58,295 nucleotides of DNA from Ruminococcus sp. (GTDB lineage Bacteria; Bacillota_A; Clostridia; Oscillospirales; Ruminococcaceae), in NCBI GenBank assembly GCA_017536105.1, contig JAFXRZ010000004.1, forward strand, positions 1-58,295, in the 5' to 3' direction. Every line of letters starts with the position of its first letter. Within the stretch, counting starts at the first letter, position 1. Made by a program: the position numbers and the translations under genes. Positions 33,040 to 42,204 of this stretch are shown here, one piece after another. The notes under the pieces are model-generated. The model was given only the letters and a program-made list of their open reading frames with translations, did not search any database and was not told the DNA's origin.

Positions 33040-33318
33040 TTACTTGTTTACAGCGTCCTTAAGAGCCTTGCCTGCCTTGAAAGCAGGAACGTCCTTAGCT
33101 GCAACGTGGATCGGCTTCTTTGTAGCAGGATTGATAGCTTCCTTCTCAGCTCTGTGTCTAACCTCGAAAGTACCGAAACCTACGAGCGAAACCTTTTCCT
33201 TCTTAACGAGAGCATCTGTGATAGCGTCTACTACTGCAGAAAGAGCCTTCTCTGCGTCCTTCTTGGTGTTGTATCCGCCTTTTTCAGCGATTGCTGCAAC
33301 GAGTTCTGACTTTGTCAT
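33040..33318 (-). CDS. hup: HU family DNA-binding protein
   Basis: The 92-residue protein is a standard HU: N-terminal dimerisation helices (MTKSELVAAIAEKGG) and the DNA-bending arm with GFGTFEVRHRAEKEAINPATKKPI. HU dimers coat and bend the chromosome. GGAGG lies 9 bp before the ATG. It is first in a two-gene unit with the Lys-rich DUF6465-like gene. Confidence 0.97.
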   Translation of the reverse strand: MTKSELVAAIAEKGGYNTKKDAEKALSAVVDAITDALVKKEKVSLVGFGTFEVRHRAEKEAINPATKKPIHVAAKDVPAFKAGKALKDAVNK

Positions 33319-33352
33319 GGTGAATTACCTCCAAATAAAATATTCTGTAAGT

Positions 33353-33381
33353 ATTATAGCCTATTTTACGGGCTTTGTCAA
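33353..33381 (-). promoter_or_regulatory. HU promoter
   Basis: On the minus strand TTGACA (33381-33376), 17 bp, TATAAT (33358-33353); a full consensus promoter, as expected for an abundant protein. Confidence 0.85.
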
Positions 33382-33598
33382 TTCAAAAACCCGATTTTTC
33401 CGTGTTTTCTCCAATATTTGTTTGAAATATATAAAATACTTTGAGCGCTCCGGCGGATTTTTTGTGTTTATTAACACAATATTTCGCCCGAAATCCGCGC
33501 TTTTGCGCGATTTGCGCGCCTGCCGCTTTTCAAAGCCCCATAAATGCGCCCTTTGCGGAGCTGTGGTCCGGGGCTGTTGTTAACATTGTGTCAATATT
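33382..33598. other. Intergenic stretch with GC-rich self-complementary core
   Basis: CGCGCTTTTGCGCG followed by ATTTGCGCGC (about 33496-33522) can fold on either strand, but there is no clear T-run. Nothing coding is supported. Confidence 0.4.
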
Positions 33599-33907
33599 TT
33601 ACTGCCTTAAATTTGAGTAATATGCAACAATGTGGCGATCCTTGCCGGAGGGATCAACGCCCTTGATGTCAACGCCGTTGCGGCTCATAAGCTCTGCTGC
33701 GATGCAGCCCCTGAGCTCACAGCGGAAGACCTCGCTGCCGTTGCAGACGATGACCAGCTCCTCTCCGACTATGGAGATGCCGCCGTTCCGTCCGAGGACA
33801 AGCTCTTCTCCGCCGTGCCTCTCCACCGCGTAGGAAAGGCGTTTGCCGTGGAGAGCTTCAAGCTGCTCTCTCGGTGTGCCCTTGGGGGCTTTCTTCTTGA
33901 AAAACAC
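33599..33907 (-). CDS. Small protein of unknown function, coupled to maf
   Basis: The start is GTG at 33907, which directly follows the maf stop codon (TGA-GTG). The 102-residue soluble protein begins MFFKKKAPKGTPREQLEALHGKRLSY and alternates beta-strand-like segments (EELVIVCNGSEVFRCELRGCIAAELMS). It has no signal or membrane segment. I do not recognise the family. Its coupling to maf suggests a linked function in Oscillospirales genomes, but this is only context. Confidence 0.75.
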   Translation of the reverse strand: MFFKKKAPKGTPREQLEALHGKRLSYAVERHGGEELVLGRNGGISIVGEELVIVCNGSEVFRCELRGCIAAELMSRNGVDIKGVDPSGKDRHIVAYYSNLRQ

Positions 33908-34504
33908 TCACTCCACCTCCGAAAGCATTTCCTCTGCAAGCTGAGCAAGCTCCGACACAGGCAGTCCCACGACGTTGAAGAAATCCCCCTCAATGCCGCT
34001 GACCAGCAGGGCTCCCCTCTCCTGGATGCCGTAAGCTCCGGCCTTGTCCGCAGGCTCACCCGTTGCGATGTATTCGTTTATGTCCTCGTCACTGAGCCGG
34101 CGGAAACGAACGAAGGTCTCGCAGGGGAGGCTCCGCAGCTTTCCGCACAAGCTGAGAGCTATGCCGGTGACGACGCTGTGCCTTGTGCCCGAGAGCATCC
34201 GCAGCATACGGAATGCGTCTTTTTCATCCTCCGGCTTGCCCAGTATCTCTTCGCCCAGAAGAACGGTGGTGTCGCAGCCGATGACAAGGGCTTCGGGGTA
34301 TCTTTCGGCGACTTCACGGCACTTCTGCTCGGCAAGGAGCTTTGAAGCTTCTCCGGCAGGCGTACCCTCGGGGATATTCTCCTCGCACTCGGCAGGGATT
34401 ATCTCAAAATCATCGAAGACGAGCTTCAGCAGCTCTTTTCTTCTCGGCGAGGCAGAGGCAAGTATCACCCTTCTGCCGCCGAGCTTCTTTTGCAGGTCAA
34501 ACAT
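33908..34504 (-). CDS. maf: Maf-like nucleotide pyrophosphatase
   Basis: ATG at 34504 is chosen by the GAGGAG site; the longer reading adds 22 Arg-rich residues. The 198-residue protein has the Maf signature LASASPRRKELL near the N-terminus, GCDTTVLLG with the catalytic Asp, and DKAGAYGIQERGALLVSGIEGDF. Maf proteins hydrolyse modified or canonical nucleoside triphosphates (dTTP/UTP/m5UTP) and influence septum formation. It is followed immediately by the small protein gene. Confidence 0.92.
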   Translation of the reverse strand: MFDLQKKLGGRRVILASASPRRKELLKLVFDDFEIIPAECEENIPEGTPAGEASKLLAEQKCREVAERYPEALVIGCDTTVLLGEEILGKPEDEKDAFRMLRMLSGTRHSVVTGIALSLCGKLRSLPCETFVRFRRLSDEDINEYIATGEPADKAGAYGIQERGALLVSGIEGDFFNVVGLPVSELAQLAEEMLSEVE

Positions 34505-34535
34505 TGAACTTCTCCTCGGAAAAAAATCTCTCTTA

Positions 34536-34566
34536 CAAAAACAGAGCCGCACAACACGGCGGCTCC
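34536..34566 (-). terminator. Terminator after the zinc-ribbon protein gene
   Basis: On the minus strand GAGCCGC-CGTGTTGT-GCGGCTC followed by TGTTTTTG. Confidence 0.75.
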
Positions 34567-34579
34567 GCATTTATTCTTA

Positions 34580-35605
34580 TTACATCATAGTTCCGCACTG
34601 AGAGCAGAAACGTGTGTCGGCAGGCTCCTTGCTGCCGCACTGGGTGCAAAAGATGAAGCTCTGCTGGGGTGCTGCGGAAGGAAGCGGCTCCTCTGCCGGT
34701 GCAGCAGGAGGCTCGGGCATATTGAAGGGCTCGACCTTCACCGGCTCGGGGATAACGGGCTCGGGCACAACAGGCTCGGCTTCGTTCTCGAAGTCGGGGG
34801 TCTCGTTCCAGGCAGGACCGCCGGAGACAGGCTCTTCCACTGCGGGAGCTTCTTCAACAACAGGCTGCTCCATAACGGGCTGATCGAATACAGGCTCGGC
34901 CACAGGCTGCTCAAAGGCAGGCTCTGCAACAGGCTGTTCCATCACAGGCTGCTCAAAAGCAGGCTCTGCAACGGGCTGCTCAAAAGCAGGCTCTGCAACG
35001 GGCTGCTCAACAACAGGCTGAGGCTCCATAACAGGCTGAGTCATAACAGGCTGCTCAAAGGCAGGCTGAGGAGCAACTGGCTGAGGAGCAACCGGCTGAG
35101 GTACAACAGGCTGGGGTGCAGGCTGAGGTATGGGAGCCGGAGCTACAGGCTGTGCAAAGGGCTGCGGAGGAGGTGCAAAATTATTCTGCGGCTGTGCATA
35201 GGGCTGAGGCTGAGGCTGTGTATACTGCTGCTGCGGCTGAGCATACTGCTGCTGAGGCTGACCGTAGGCAGTCTGAGCCTGGGTGTTCGCCTGTGTCTGT
35301 CTTGTTCCGCAGGAAGGACAGAAAGCCACATTGATGTCTATTGTTGCGTTGCAGTTCGGGCAGGTCTTAACTCCGTTGAGGGAATTGAGCTCCTCCTGGA
35401 GATTCCTCAGCTCGAAAAGTCTTGCATCCACATCGGCTATAAGCGACAGGACCTCGGGATCGGTCACCTGATCGACACAGCGCAGCTTTACAAGTCTGCC
35501 GATGTCGGTGTAACGCTTGTTGACTTCCGCAAGGCTTTCCGCGATGAGCTTATTCACCCTTTGGATGTCGGTCCTCTTGTTTCCTGTTCTTTCGTACATT
35601 GCCAT
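34580..35605 (-). CDS. Protein with two zinc ribbons joined by a Pro/Gln/Glu-rich linker
   Basis: The 341-residue cytoplasmic protein has an N-terminal helical region (1-78), a zinc ribbon (CPNCNATIDINVAFCPSCG), and then a ~200-residue low-complexity linker. The linker starts as QPQQQYAQPQ repeats and continues as EQPVAEPAF repeats. A second ribbon closes the protein (FCTQCGSKEPADTRFCSQCG). Such double-ribbon proteins are of unknown role; the linker may mediate multivalent contacts. AGGGGG lies 7 bp before the ATG. It follows the SpoIID-like gene by 54 bp and ends at its own terminator. Confidence 0.8.
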   Translation of the reverse strand: MAMYERTGNKRTDIQRVNKLIAESLAEVNKRYTDIGRLVKLRCVDQVTDPEVLSLIADVDARLFELRNLQEELNSLNGVKTCPNCNATIDINVAFCPSCGTRQTQANTQAQTAYGQPQQQYAQPQQQYTQPQPQPYAQPQNNFAPPPQPFAQPVAPAPIPQPAPQPVVPQPVAPQPVAPQPAFEQPVMTQPVMEPQPVVEQPVAEPAFEQPVAEPAFEQPVMEQPVAEPAFEQPVAEPVFDQPVMEQPVVEEAPAVEEPVSGGPAWNETPDFENEAEPVVPEPVIPEPVKVEPFNMPEPPAAPAEEPLPSAAPQQSFIFCTQCGSKEPADTRFCSQCGTMM

Positions 35606-35659
35606 ATGAATGCCCCCTGTGTATTAGTTTTATTCAAAGGCGCAAAGCCTTTAAAAATC

Positions 35660-37243
35660 CTATTCCTCGGAAGCGCTTTCTCCGATCTCCTCCTCAGGCA
35701 GGCTCGACTCCTCGGTCTCGTCCTCGGAACTCTCCGGCTCCGACTCGGCGGGACGTATCTGCGGAACGGTGGTCACGATCTGCTCGGGCTCGCTGTCTTC
35801 GGGCTCGCTCTCGTCAGGATCTTCCTCCGGTATCTCCTCCGGCGGCTTTTCCCTGCCGTGATCCACGACAACAGGAGGCTTTTCCTCCGCCTCGCTCTCG
35901 TCCTCGTCGTCATCGGTCTCGGTCTTTGCGCTTTCCTTGATAAATATTTTATTGAAATCCGTCAGCACCGAGCCGTCGGCATCCGCAACGACGGATTCGC
36001 CTATCTCGGCAGCAAGCTCCAGCTCGCTCATGCCGCCGCGTTTTGCGGCCTTTTCGCTGAGAGGTGAAACTCTGACGGTGGTATTTACATAATAATGCCT
36101 GAGTATCTGGTCGTAGGAATAGCCGTTATCGCCGTAGGCCTTAGCTCCCCACTGGGACATACCTACTCCGTGTCCGTAGCCGTAGGTCTTGAAGCAGAAG
36201 CTGCCGTTGCTGTAGCTTATCTCGAAGGCGCTGGACCTGAGCCCGAAGAGCCTTCTTGCAGCCTCGCCGGACATGGTCGCCTTTCCGCCGTCGATGGAAA
36301 GCGTTCCCACATACTTCTGGCTGTGCATTCCCGACACGCTGAACCAGTTTCTCACGTCGTTTGAAAGATAGATGCCCAGCTTGGTCTGGATAGTGTTCCT
36401 GATCTCGGCCTCGGAGAAATAGGTCTCGATGCCGTAGTTGGGGTCGTTATAGTCATACTCGCTGACAACGGGCTTGAGGTAGCCGTAGCTGACGCCCCAT
36501 ATCTTGGAGCAGTCCGCGGTATAGCCCACGGTCGATGCGCAGTAAACGGTATTTGCGATGCCGTTGTTATAATATACGCACTGACCCTCAACGGCCTTTA
36601 TGCACTTTTCGATCTTCTCGGGATAGCCCTCTCTGAGTCCCACAGTAGGCACGACGCCTATGGCGTCGTTGAATCTGAGGTTTGAATAAGAGGCTACTGC
36701 CTGCGCCTTGATGACTTCCTCGTTCCAGTTGGCGCCGATCTCGCTGTAGACCTGGCGGCAGAGGATATCGTAGGCGTTCATGGTAAGGGTCTTGCCCGAA
36801 CGGACGTCATAGACAGTGAAATACTCGTCCCTGATCGATCTTGTTTTGGTATAGTTGAGCTTTTCGGGCTTGGGGTCATAGACCTGTGTGCCGTCCCCGG
36901 GAATAACGACGGAGAAGTCCTCAAACACGGTAACAGCCGGCTCGTCATCGTCAGGGGGAAGCACTTCTACGGCTTCGATCTTTGCAGTGTCCTCCGCAGC
37001 GGCGGTATGCCCGTATTCATCTATCCCGGCCTTGCGGAATTCGATGAACTCAAGCTTTTCTGTCTCTGCGGTCTCAGCCTTTGAAGATGCCGCCTTGACG
37101 GAAGCAGTCTCGATAGTGTCGTTGCTGCCCCTTTTCACCGAAGAATCGGTATTCGGGAACAGTCCGCCTATGGCTGCGGCTGCGAAAACGCCTGCCGCCA
37201 GAACTGCGAGCCTGTAGGTCCTGTTCTTTTTTGCGGTGTTCAT
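35660..37243 (-). CDS. SpoIID/LytB-domain protein
   Basis: ATG at 37243 sits after AAAGGTGA; the 15-residue longer reading is rejected. The 527-residue protein has one N-terminal helix (about 11-30), an extracellular linker carrying FRKAGIDEYG (69-78), a SpoIID domain (about 145-400; VKAQAVASYS, YGHGVGMSQWGAKAYG), and a Glu/Ser/Asp/Pro-rich tail of about 100 residues. SpoIID is a lytic transglycosylase that cuts glycan strands denuded of peptides during engulfment. The tail and linker are unlike B. subtilis SpoIID, so this may be a vegetative SpoIID/LytB paralogue. Its linker shares an odd motif with the SleB-like neighbour. Confidence 0.88.
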   Translation of the reverse strand: MNTAKKNRTYRLAVLAAGVFAAAAIGGLFPNTDSSVKRGSNDTIETASVKAASSKAETAETEKLEFIEFRKAGIDEYGHTAAAEDTAKIEAVEVLPPDDDEPAVTVFEDFSVVIPGDGTQVYDPKPEKLNYTKTRSIRDEYFTVYDVRSGKTLTMNAYDILCRQVYSEIGANWNEEVIKAQAVASYSNLRFNDAIGVVPTVGLREGYPEKIEKCIKAVEGQCVYYNNGIANTVYCASTVGYTADCSKIWGVSYGYLKPVVSEYDYNDPNYGIETYFSEAEIRNTIQTKLGIYLSNDVRNWFSVSGMHSQKYVGTLSIDGGKATMSGEAARRLFGLRSSAFEISYSNGSFCFKTYGYGHGVGMSQWGAKAYGDNGYSYDQILRHYYVNTTVRVSPLSEKAAKRGGMSELELAAEIGESVVADADGSVLTDFNKIFIKESAKTETDDDEDESEAEEKPPVVVDHGREKPPEEIPEEDPDESEPEDSEPEQIVTTVPQIRPAESEPESSEDETEESSLPEEEIGESASEE

Positions 37244-37305
37244 ACAATCACCTTTGTCCTCCGCACCCGTTGCCTGCAAAGCAGACAAAAAGCGCTCTAA
37301 TTATT

Positions 37306-37333
37306 ATTTTACCAATACAGCACAAAAAGTCAA
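37306..37333 (-). promoter_or_regulatory. Possible promoter of the SpoIID-like gene
   Basis: On the minus strand TTGACT (37333-37328), 16 bp, TAAAAT (37311-37306). Confidence 0.5.
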
Positions 37334-37501
37334 GGCTTTGGAAACCGTGCCCTGACTTTTCGTAGATTATCACAATTTCAAGGCAAGGTTTTCGGCAACT
37401 TTGCCAACCGGACGGTGCTGCTTTGCGTCTTATGCGTCCGATCGGGACAAGCGCTCCTGTTTCACGGTTTCACAGCCGTTAGCAGTAAAAGCAATTCTGT
37501 C

Positions 37502-38698
37502 TTAGTTCTTGAAAAATCTCTGCCCCTCGAACTCGGCGCACAGCGTAAGGCTCTCGAACCATGCTGCCACAGCCGGGCTGCTGCAATACTTGGGAGTGTA
37601 GTAGAACGTTGCTCCGTTGACGATATATGCGCCTTCGCCGTTCAACGCTCTCTTAACGCACTCGATAGTATTCTCGTTAGGGGTATTCGTTCTGTTGTAA
37701 TAGCAGTTTACCGCGGTGAACTGCTTGGGTGCCGTGAGCACTCCGTAAAGCGTATCAGGGAAGATATCGGACTTTACTCTGTTGATTATAACGTTTGCCA
37801 CTGCAAGCTTGGACTTCTCGTCGCAGTTGCCCACCTCTGCCGAAACGACGTAGCACATCATCTCGAACTCGGTGTCGGTATAGCTTATCACTCCGCCGGA
37901 AACTTCCTCTGCCGGTTCTGCGGCAGGCTTTGCGGTGGTGGTAGTTGTGGTAGTCTCGGGCTCTTTCTCCTCTTCCTTGGGAGCAGGAGTCTCAGGCTTG
38001 GTGGTAGTTACCACGGGTGCAGGCTCTTCCTCGTCTTCATCCACAGGCTCTGCTGCTGCAAGCTCTGCCTCTGCTTCTGTTGTCACGGGAGCAGGAGCCT
38101 CGTCTGTGAGCAGCTCTGCAAGGATGAAGCCCTTGATGCCCTGGCTGTCCTCTGCGGAATACCAGTTTCCGTCCTCGGAGATGCCGTTTACGGTGATACC
38201 GTCTCCGTCCTCGAGGATATAGATTATATCGTCGTCCTCATCGGGAGAAGCCATAAAGAACACATACTGATCGGCGAACATCATTGTCTCGTCGATATCG
38301 TCAAATGTGAGCTCCTCGGGCTCGGAAGGCTTTTCCTCTTCCTCGTCAGCTTCCTCTTCGGCCGCTGCAGTCGTAGTGGTAGTGGTCTTCTCTGCTGTCT
38401 TTACGCTGGTGCCGTACTCGTCGATACCTGCCTTGCGGAGATCCGCTTTCTTTGCGGGGATATCATTCTCGGTGCTTTCTTCGCCTTCAGCTTCTTCGGA
38501 GGGAACGCTCTTTACGAAGGATACAGAAGTATTCTCGGGCTCGCCGGCATTTATCGCGTGTCCGCCTATAGCCGTGTAAACACCTGCGACTGCGGCAGCA
38601 GCCATAACCACGGCACAAAGCGCAGCGGCTGCATTCTTTGCCGGAGACGATGTCTTTACGGCAGGTATTTCTTTCATTCCGTTGCTTCTGATCTTCAT
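37502..38698 (-). CDS. Membrane-anchored cell wall hydrolase, SleB/CwlJ type
   Basis: The 398-residue protein has an N-terminal helix (about 21-46), an acidic linker with LRKAGIDEYG (87-96), an SH3-like segment (about 140-195; YILEDGDGITVNGISEDGNWY), a Thr/Pro/Glu-rich spacer, and a C-terminal hydrolase domain (about 270-398). The last shows SAEVGNCDEKSKLAVANVIINRVK and APKQFTAV with the catalytic Glu in the first. SleB-type enzymes are lytic transglycosylases acting on spore cortex, but related ones remodel vegetative walls. It lies 58 bp after the sortase gene. Confidence 0.88.
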   Translation of the reverse strand: MKIRSNGMKEIPAVKTSSPAKNAAAALCAVVMAAAAVAGVYTAIGGHAINAGEPENTSVSFVKSVPSEEAEGEESTENDIPAKKADLRKAGIDEYGTSVKTAEKTTTTTTAAAEEEADEEEEKPSEPEELTFDDIDETMMFADQYVFFMASPDEDDDIIYILEDGDGITVNGISEDGNWYSAEDSQGIKGFILAELLTDEAPAPVTTEAEAELAAAEPVDEDEEEPAPVVTTTKPETPAPKEEEKEPETTTTTTTAKPAAEPAEEVSGGVISYTDTEFEMMCYVVSAEVGNCDEKSKLAVANVIINRVKSDIFPDTLYGVLTAPKQFTAVNCYYNRTNTPNENTIECVKRALNGEGAYIVNGATFYYTPKYCSSPAVAAWFESLTLCAEFEGQRFFKN

Positions 38699-38756
38699 AA
38701 ACTCACATTACCTTCCCGCAGCTTTCCGGCTGCATACGCACCTTGCAGACCGACCG

Positions 38757-39860
38757 TCAATAAGACCAGCCGAGATATTTCTTGTTGTTGCCCCAGACAT
38801 CTCTCCAGATCTTCGGGAAATATATCTCCGAATCCGGTCTTTCCTGATAAGAATCTATTATCAGGTCCAGATTGTCCTTGGCGGTCATTTTCTTTGCAAC
38901 GATGACCCATCTCATATTGGCGACCTCGTTGGAGCAGGTCGAGAGGGTGATGTAGTCGTCGTCCTCGGTGCATTCCACATCGCAGGAATACCAGGATTCC
39001 TTGCGGATGTTATCATACCACTTCTCGAAAGAATATTTTCCGTCGTCGAAGTTTCTGTATCTCCAGTAGTCGAATACCTCGATGTCGTCCTGCGACTCGT
39101 CCGACGCAGCAACGAAGCAGGAGATAATGACATACTTCTCGTTTTTATCAAAGATCGTGTTGAACTCGATCATGGGATGCTTCTTTAAGAAGTTCACGCC
39201 TTCCTTGTATTCCGCAAGGTGGGTGAAGGAAGTGCCGAGCCTTCTCATGTGGTGGCCGTAGATGATTATGTTATCGGGCTGGCCTTCTTTGTTTATCCCG
39301 ACGAGGGCATCTGCAAAGATGCTTCCCGACTCGTAGTAAACACCGTCGATATTACGTCTGAGGTAATAGTCGTTATCTGCGTCGATATCTCCGGAATAAG
39401 TTCTCTGCAGCACGGGGAAGTTTATATACTCATCGCCGTCGTCGTTTACGAATCCGGGTATCTTTATCCAGCCGACTACCTCGCTGTTCCTATCGAGGAG
39501 CTCCTTAGCCCAGCTCTGGACTTTTCTCTTGCCCGAGCCTTTGCCTTCGGGAGCAGAGGTGTTCTCTGCATCGGTATCCACATCGACATCGTCGAGGTTC
39601 ACCGTATCGGCTTCCTCATCATCCCAGTTGGGCTCGTACTTGACTATGTTCTGCACATAGTTGAGCTCCACCTGATCGGTCTTAAGGAAATCGGTAAGCT
39701 CGTTGAGGGATGCGACAAACAGCACGATGGAGAATGCGAAGACGATCTTTCTGATTATCTCTGCAACGCTGTCGCCCTTCCAGGGGATAAAATATTTAAA
39801 GAATCTTATAAAGAAATTCTCGCCGTTCTCGGGAGAAAGATTTCTGACTTCATTTCCCAT
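38757..39860 (-). CDS. srtB: Class B sortase
   Basis: The product (367 residues from ATG at 39860; GAGGA lies 9 bp upstream) has an N-terminal membrane helix (about 37-55), an acidic extracellular stalk (75-110), and a sortase fold. The catalytic triad is His203 (IIYGHHM), Cys309 (TLSTCSNE) and Arg317 (NMRWVIVAKK). Sortase B transpeptidases fix proteins with NPQTN-like signals to the wall; no such substrate is in the window. ATG at 39866 overlaps the pncC stop (TGATG) and is a possible alternative start. It is followed by the SleB-like hydrolase. Confidence 0.93.
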   Translation of the reverse strand: MGNEVRNLSPENGENFFIRFFKYFIPWKGDSVAEIIRKIVFAFSIVLFVASLNELTDFLKTDQVELNYVQNIVKYEPNWDDEEADTVNLDDVDVDTDAENTSAPEGKGSGKRKVQSWAKELLDRNSEVVGWIKIPGFVNDDGDEYINFPVLQRTYSGDIDADNDYYLRRNIDGVYYESGSIFADALVGINKEGQPDNIIIYGHHMRRLGTSFTHLAEYKEGVNFLKKHPMIEFNTIFDKNEKYVIISCFVAASDESQDDIEVFDYWRYRNFDDGKYSFEKWYDNIRKESWYSCDVECTEDDDYITLSTCSNEVANMRWVIVAKKMTAKDNLDLIIDSYQERPDSEIYFPKIWRDVWGNNKKYLGWSY

Positions 39861-39865
39861 AGACA

Positions 39866-40441
39866 TCAATCCTCGCTTTCATCGGTCATCAGCTCCAGCA
39901 GCAGCTCAAGTGCTTCTGCGGCTGAGGCTCTGCGGATCAATTCTCTGTCCATTTCTTCATATTCGTTATAAAGCCTAAGCTCTTTTACTCTTTCTTTTTT
40001 TCCATTTCCGGCACAGACATAGACCGTGCCGACGGGTTTATCTTCGGTCCCGCCCGAGGGACCTGCGATGCCGGTGACCGAAACGGCCAGGTCGGTATCC
40101 ATCAGCTTCCGGACACCCCGGCACATCTCCGCGGCTGTCTCCGCCGAATAGACGGTGTACCGTTCAAGGGTCTCTCTGCTGACTCCGAGGACGCTCTGCT
40201 TTATCTCCTCGGTATAGCTGCAAACGCCGCCCTTATAGACTGCGCTTGCTCCGGCCACGGATGTGAGCCTTTCGGAGATCAGACCGCCCGTGCAGCTTTC
40301 GGCTGCAGACAGGGTCCTGCGGTTTGTTATCATATATTCTACAACACGAGCCGACAAACTGTCAAGCCTTTTTGTAACCAGTTTGTTATCTTCGGCAATT
40401 TTGACCGAGACCGCACCCCGTTTATCTTCCATTTTGCACAT
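39866..40441 (-). CDS. pncC: Nicotinamide-nucleotide amidase (CinA C-terminal domain)
   Basis: The 191-residue stand-alone domain deamidates NMN to NaMN, recycling the pyridine-nucleotide by-product of NAD-dependent ligase. Family motifs: SAAESCTGGLISERLT, VSVTGIAGPSGGTEDKPVGTVYV. It lacks the N-terminal molybdopterin-like CinA domain. GGAG lies 8 bp before the ATG, and the 3' end overlaps the sortase gene start region. Confidence 0.92.
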   Translation of the reverse strand: MCKMEDKRGAVSVKIAEDNKLVTKRLDSLSARVVEYMITNRRTLSAAESCTGGLISERLTSVAGASAVYKGGVCSYTEEIKQSVLGVSRETLERYTVYSAETAAEMCRGVRKLMDTDLAVSVTGIAGPSGGTEDKPVGTVYVCAGNGKKERVKELRLYNEYEEMDRELIRRASAAEALELLLELMTDESED

Positions 40442-40931
40442 AAAATCATCTCCGTTTTTGAACGAATTGCAAACTCTGCCTATGGGCTTAACAAAAGTCA
40501 GGCCCTTTTCACGTCCCTGTATGTAACCGAAATGTCACCCCGAAAAGCCCCTCCGTGTGCCGTTCAAACCGCGAAAAAGCGCGATTTTTGCCTTGTGTAC
40601 CATTATATATAGAGAATGGATACTGTCCGTTTTATTGTACATAATATTTAAAAACGGTTACAAATTTAATCCGGCTGTAATTTTTTGGTGTGTACAAAAA
40701 AAATCACACATATTTTTGGCCGTTTTTAGTCCAAAAATACGGCTTTTCAGGGTTTCGAAAGGTCAAAACCTTTACACAGGCCCATTGTTCACATTCCGTT
40801 TATTATTGCTTAATTTACCTGTTTTTGCCAGATTTTACAGTATGTGTAAGAGAATATCGAATGAAAAGGTTTTTATCTTGTCAAGCATATACTGTGTATC
40901 TGCGCTGTTGTTTTGAAATACCTCTCAAAGA
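40442..40931. other. Intergenic region, no gene seen
   Basis: AT-rich in its right two thirds. On the minus strand a TATAAT lies near 40602-40607, but the -35 is poor. Short inverted repeats (AAAAATCGCGC and GCGCGATTTTT type, about 40570-40590) occur without a T-run. No repeat family of this window is present. Confidence 0.45.
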
Positions 40932-42110
40932 TTATGCGAATTTTTTAAGATATTTCACTGTTGTGGCCTCTACAGCCTTGGCTATGAGGGGCTCAAAATC
41001 GTAAGAATCCTGTGCTTTTTCCACATCATCAAGCACAGGCCTTGTCTTTGGATGCTTGGGAGTGAACACTGTGCAGCAGTCCTCGTAAGGAAGGATGGAA
41101 ATATCAAAAGTTTCGATTTTTCTGGACACTTCAACGATCTCAGACTTGTCCATTCCGATGCACGGACGGAACACAGGTATCCTGCAGGCGGCATCTGTGC
41201 AGACCATTGCGTACATGGTCTGGCTGGCTACCTGACCGAGACTCTCGCCGGTTATCAGGCAGGAGCAGTCATCCCTCTCGCAGAGCCGCTGGGCTATCTC
41301 CATCATCAGCCTTCTCATGATGACGGTGAAGAGCTCCTCGGGGCAGTTGTCCCGGATGGTCTCCTGTATCTCGGTGAAGGGTACGCAGTGGAACTTGATC
41401 TCGCCGCAGTATTCGGAGATCTTCTCCGCCAGCTTCTCGACTTTGAGCCTTGCCCGCTCGGAGGTGTAGGGCGGAGCCTCGAAGTGGACGGCTTCCACCA
41501 CCACTCCCCTTTTTGCGATCATATAGCCAGCCACCGGCGAGTCGATGCCTCCCGAGAGAAGAAGCATTCCCCTGCCGCCTGTGCCCACGGGTATGCCGCC
41601 GGCTCCGTCAGTACGAAGGGCATTGACGAAGGCGAACTTCTCTCTGATCTCCACGGTCACAAGGACATCGGGGTTTTTCACATCCACCTTCATATCGGGG
41701 TAGCGCTCCAGGATATTGTGCCCCAGCTCGGCACATATCTCCGGGGACTTCATGGGGAACTTCTTGTCGGCACGCTTGGCGTTGACCTTGAATGTTTTGG
41801 CATCGGCGAAGGCTTCGTCAAGATATTCCATGGTGCCTTCGGTTATGGCCTGCATATTCTTCTCGACCCTTGCCGACCTTGCCAGCTTTGCGATGCCGAA
41901 GACCTTGCTGAGCCTCAGCATCACCTCATCCATATCTATCGACTCTTCCACCGGCTCGACATAGACCGTTGACTGGGAACGGGTTATCTCAAACTTGCCG
42001 AGGCTGTGCAGCCTGCGCTTGATGTTTTTCACCAGCACGCTCTCAAAGGTACTTTTGTTCAGTCCTTTCAGGGCGATCTCTCCGTATTTGCAAAGTACGA
42101 GCTCCTTCAT
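40932..42110 (-). CDS. thiI: tRNA 4-thiouridine synthase
   Basis: ATG at 42110 is 7 bp from AAAGGA. The 392-residue enzyme adenylates U8 of tRNA and inserts sulfur, making s4U, a UV sensor base. The N-terminal ferredoxin-like and THUMP domains cover about 1-165; the PP-loop is LLLSGGIDSPVAGY; the ATP pyrophosphatase domain runs to the end. The E. coli-type rhodanese extension is absent, as in most Firmicutes, so the persulfide must come from the desulfurase encoded just upstream. Confidence 0.95.
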   Translation of the reverse strand: MKELVLCKYGEIALKGLNKSTFESVLVKNIKRRLHSLGKFEITRSQSTVYVEPVEESIDMDEVMLRLSKVFGIAKLARSARVEKNMQAITEGTMEYLDEAFADAKTFKVNAKRADKKFPMKSPEICAELGHNILERYPDMKVDVKNPDVLVTVEIREKFAFVNALRTDGAGGIPVGTGGRGMLLLSGGIDSPVAGYMIAKRGVVVEAVHFEAPPYTSERARLKVEKLAEKISEYCGEIKFHCVPFTEIQETIRDNCPEELFTVIMRRLMMEIAQRLCERDDCSCLITGESLGQVASQTMYAMVCTDAACRIPVFRPCIGMDKSEIVEVSRKIETFDISILPYEDCCTVFTPKHPKTRPVLDDVEKAQDSYDFEPLIAKAVEATTVKYLKKFA

Positions 42111-42204
42111 TTTTCTGTCCTTTCCGAGCTTGTCCGGGATACTTCGCCGCATCCCGAGCTTTTTCTCTTATATATTTATAATGGTATAAAACATTTGTTT
42201 GCAT

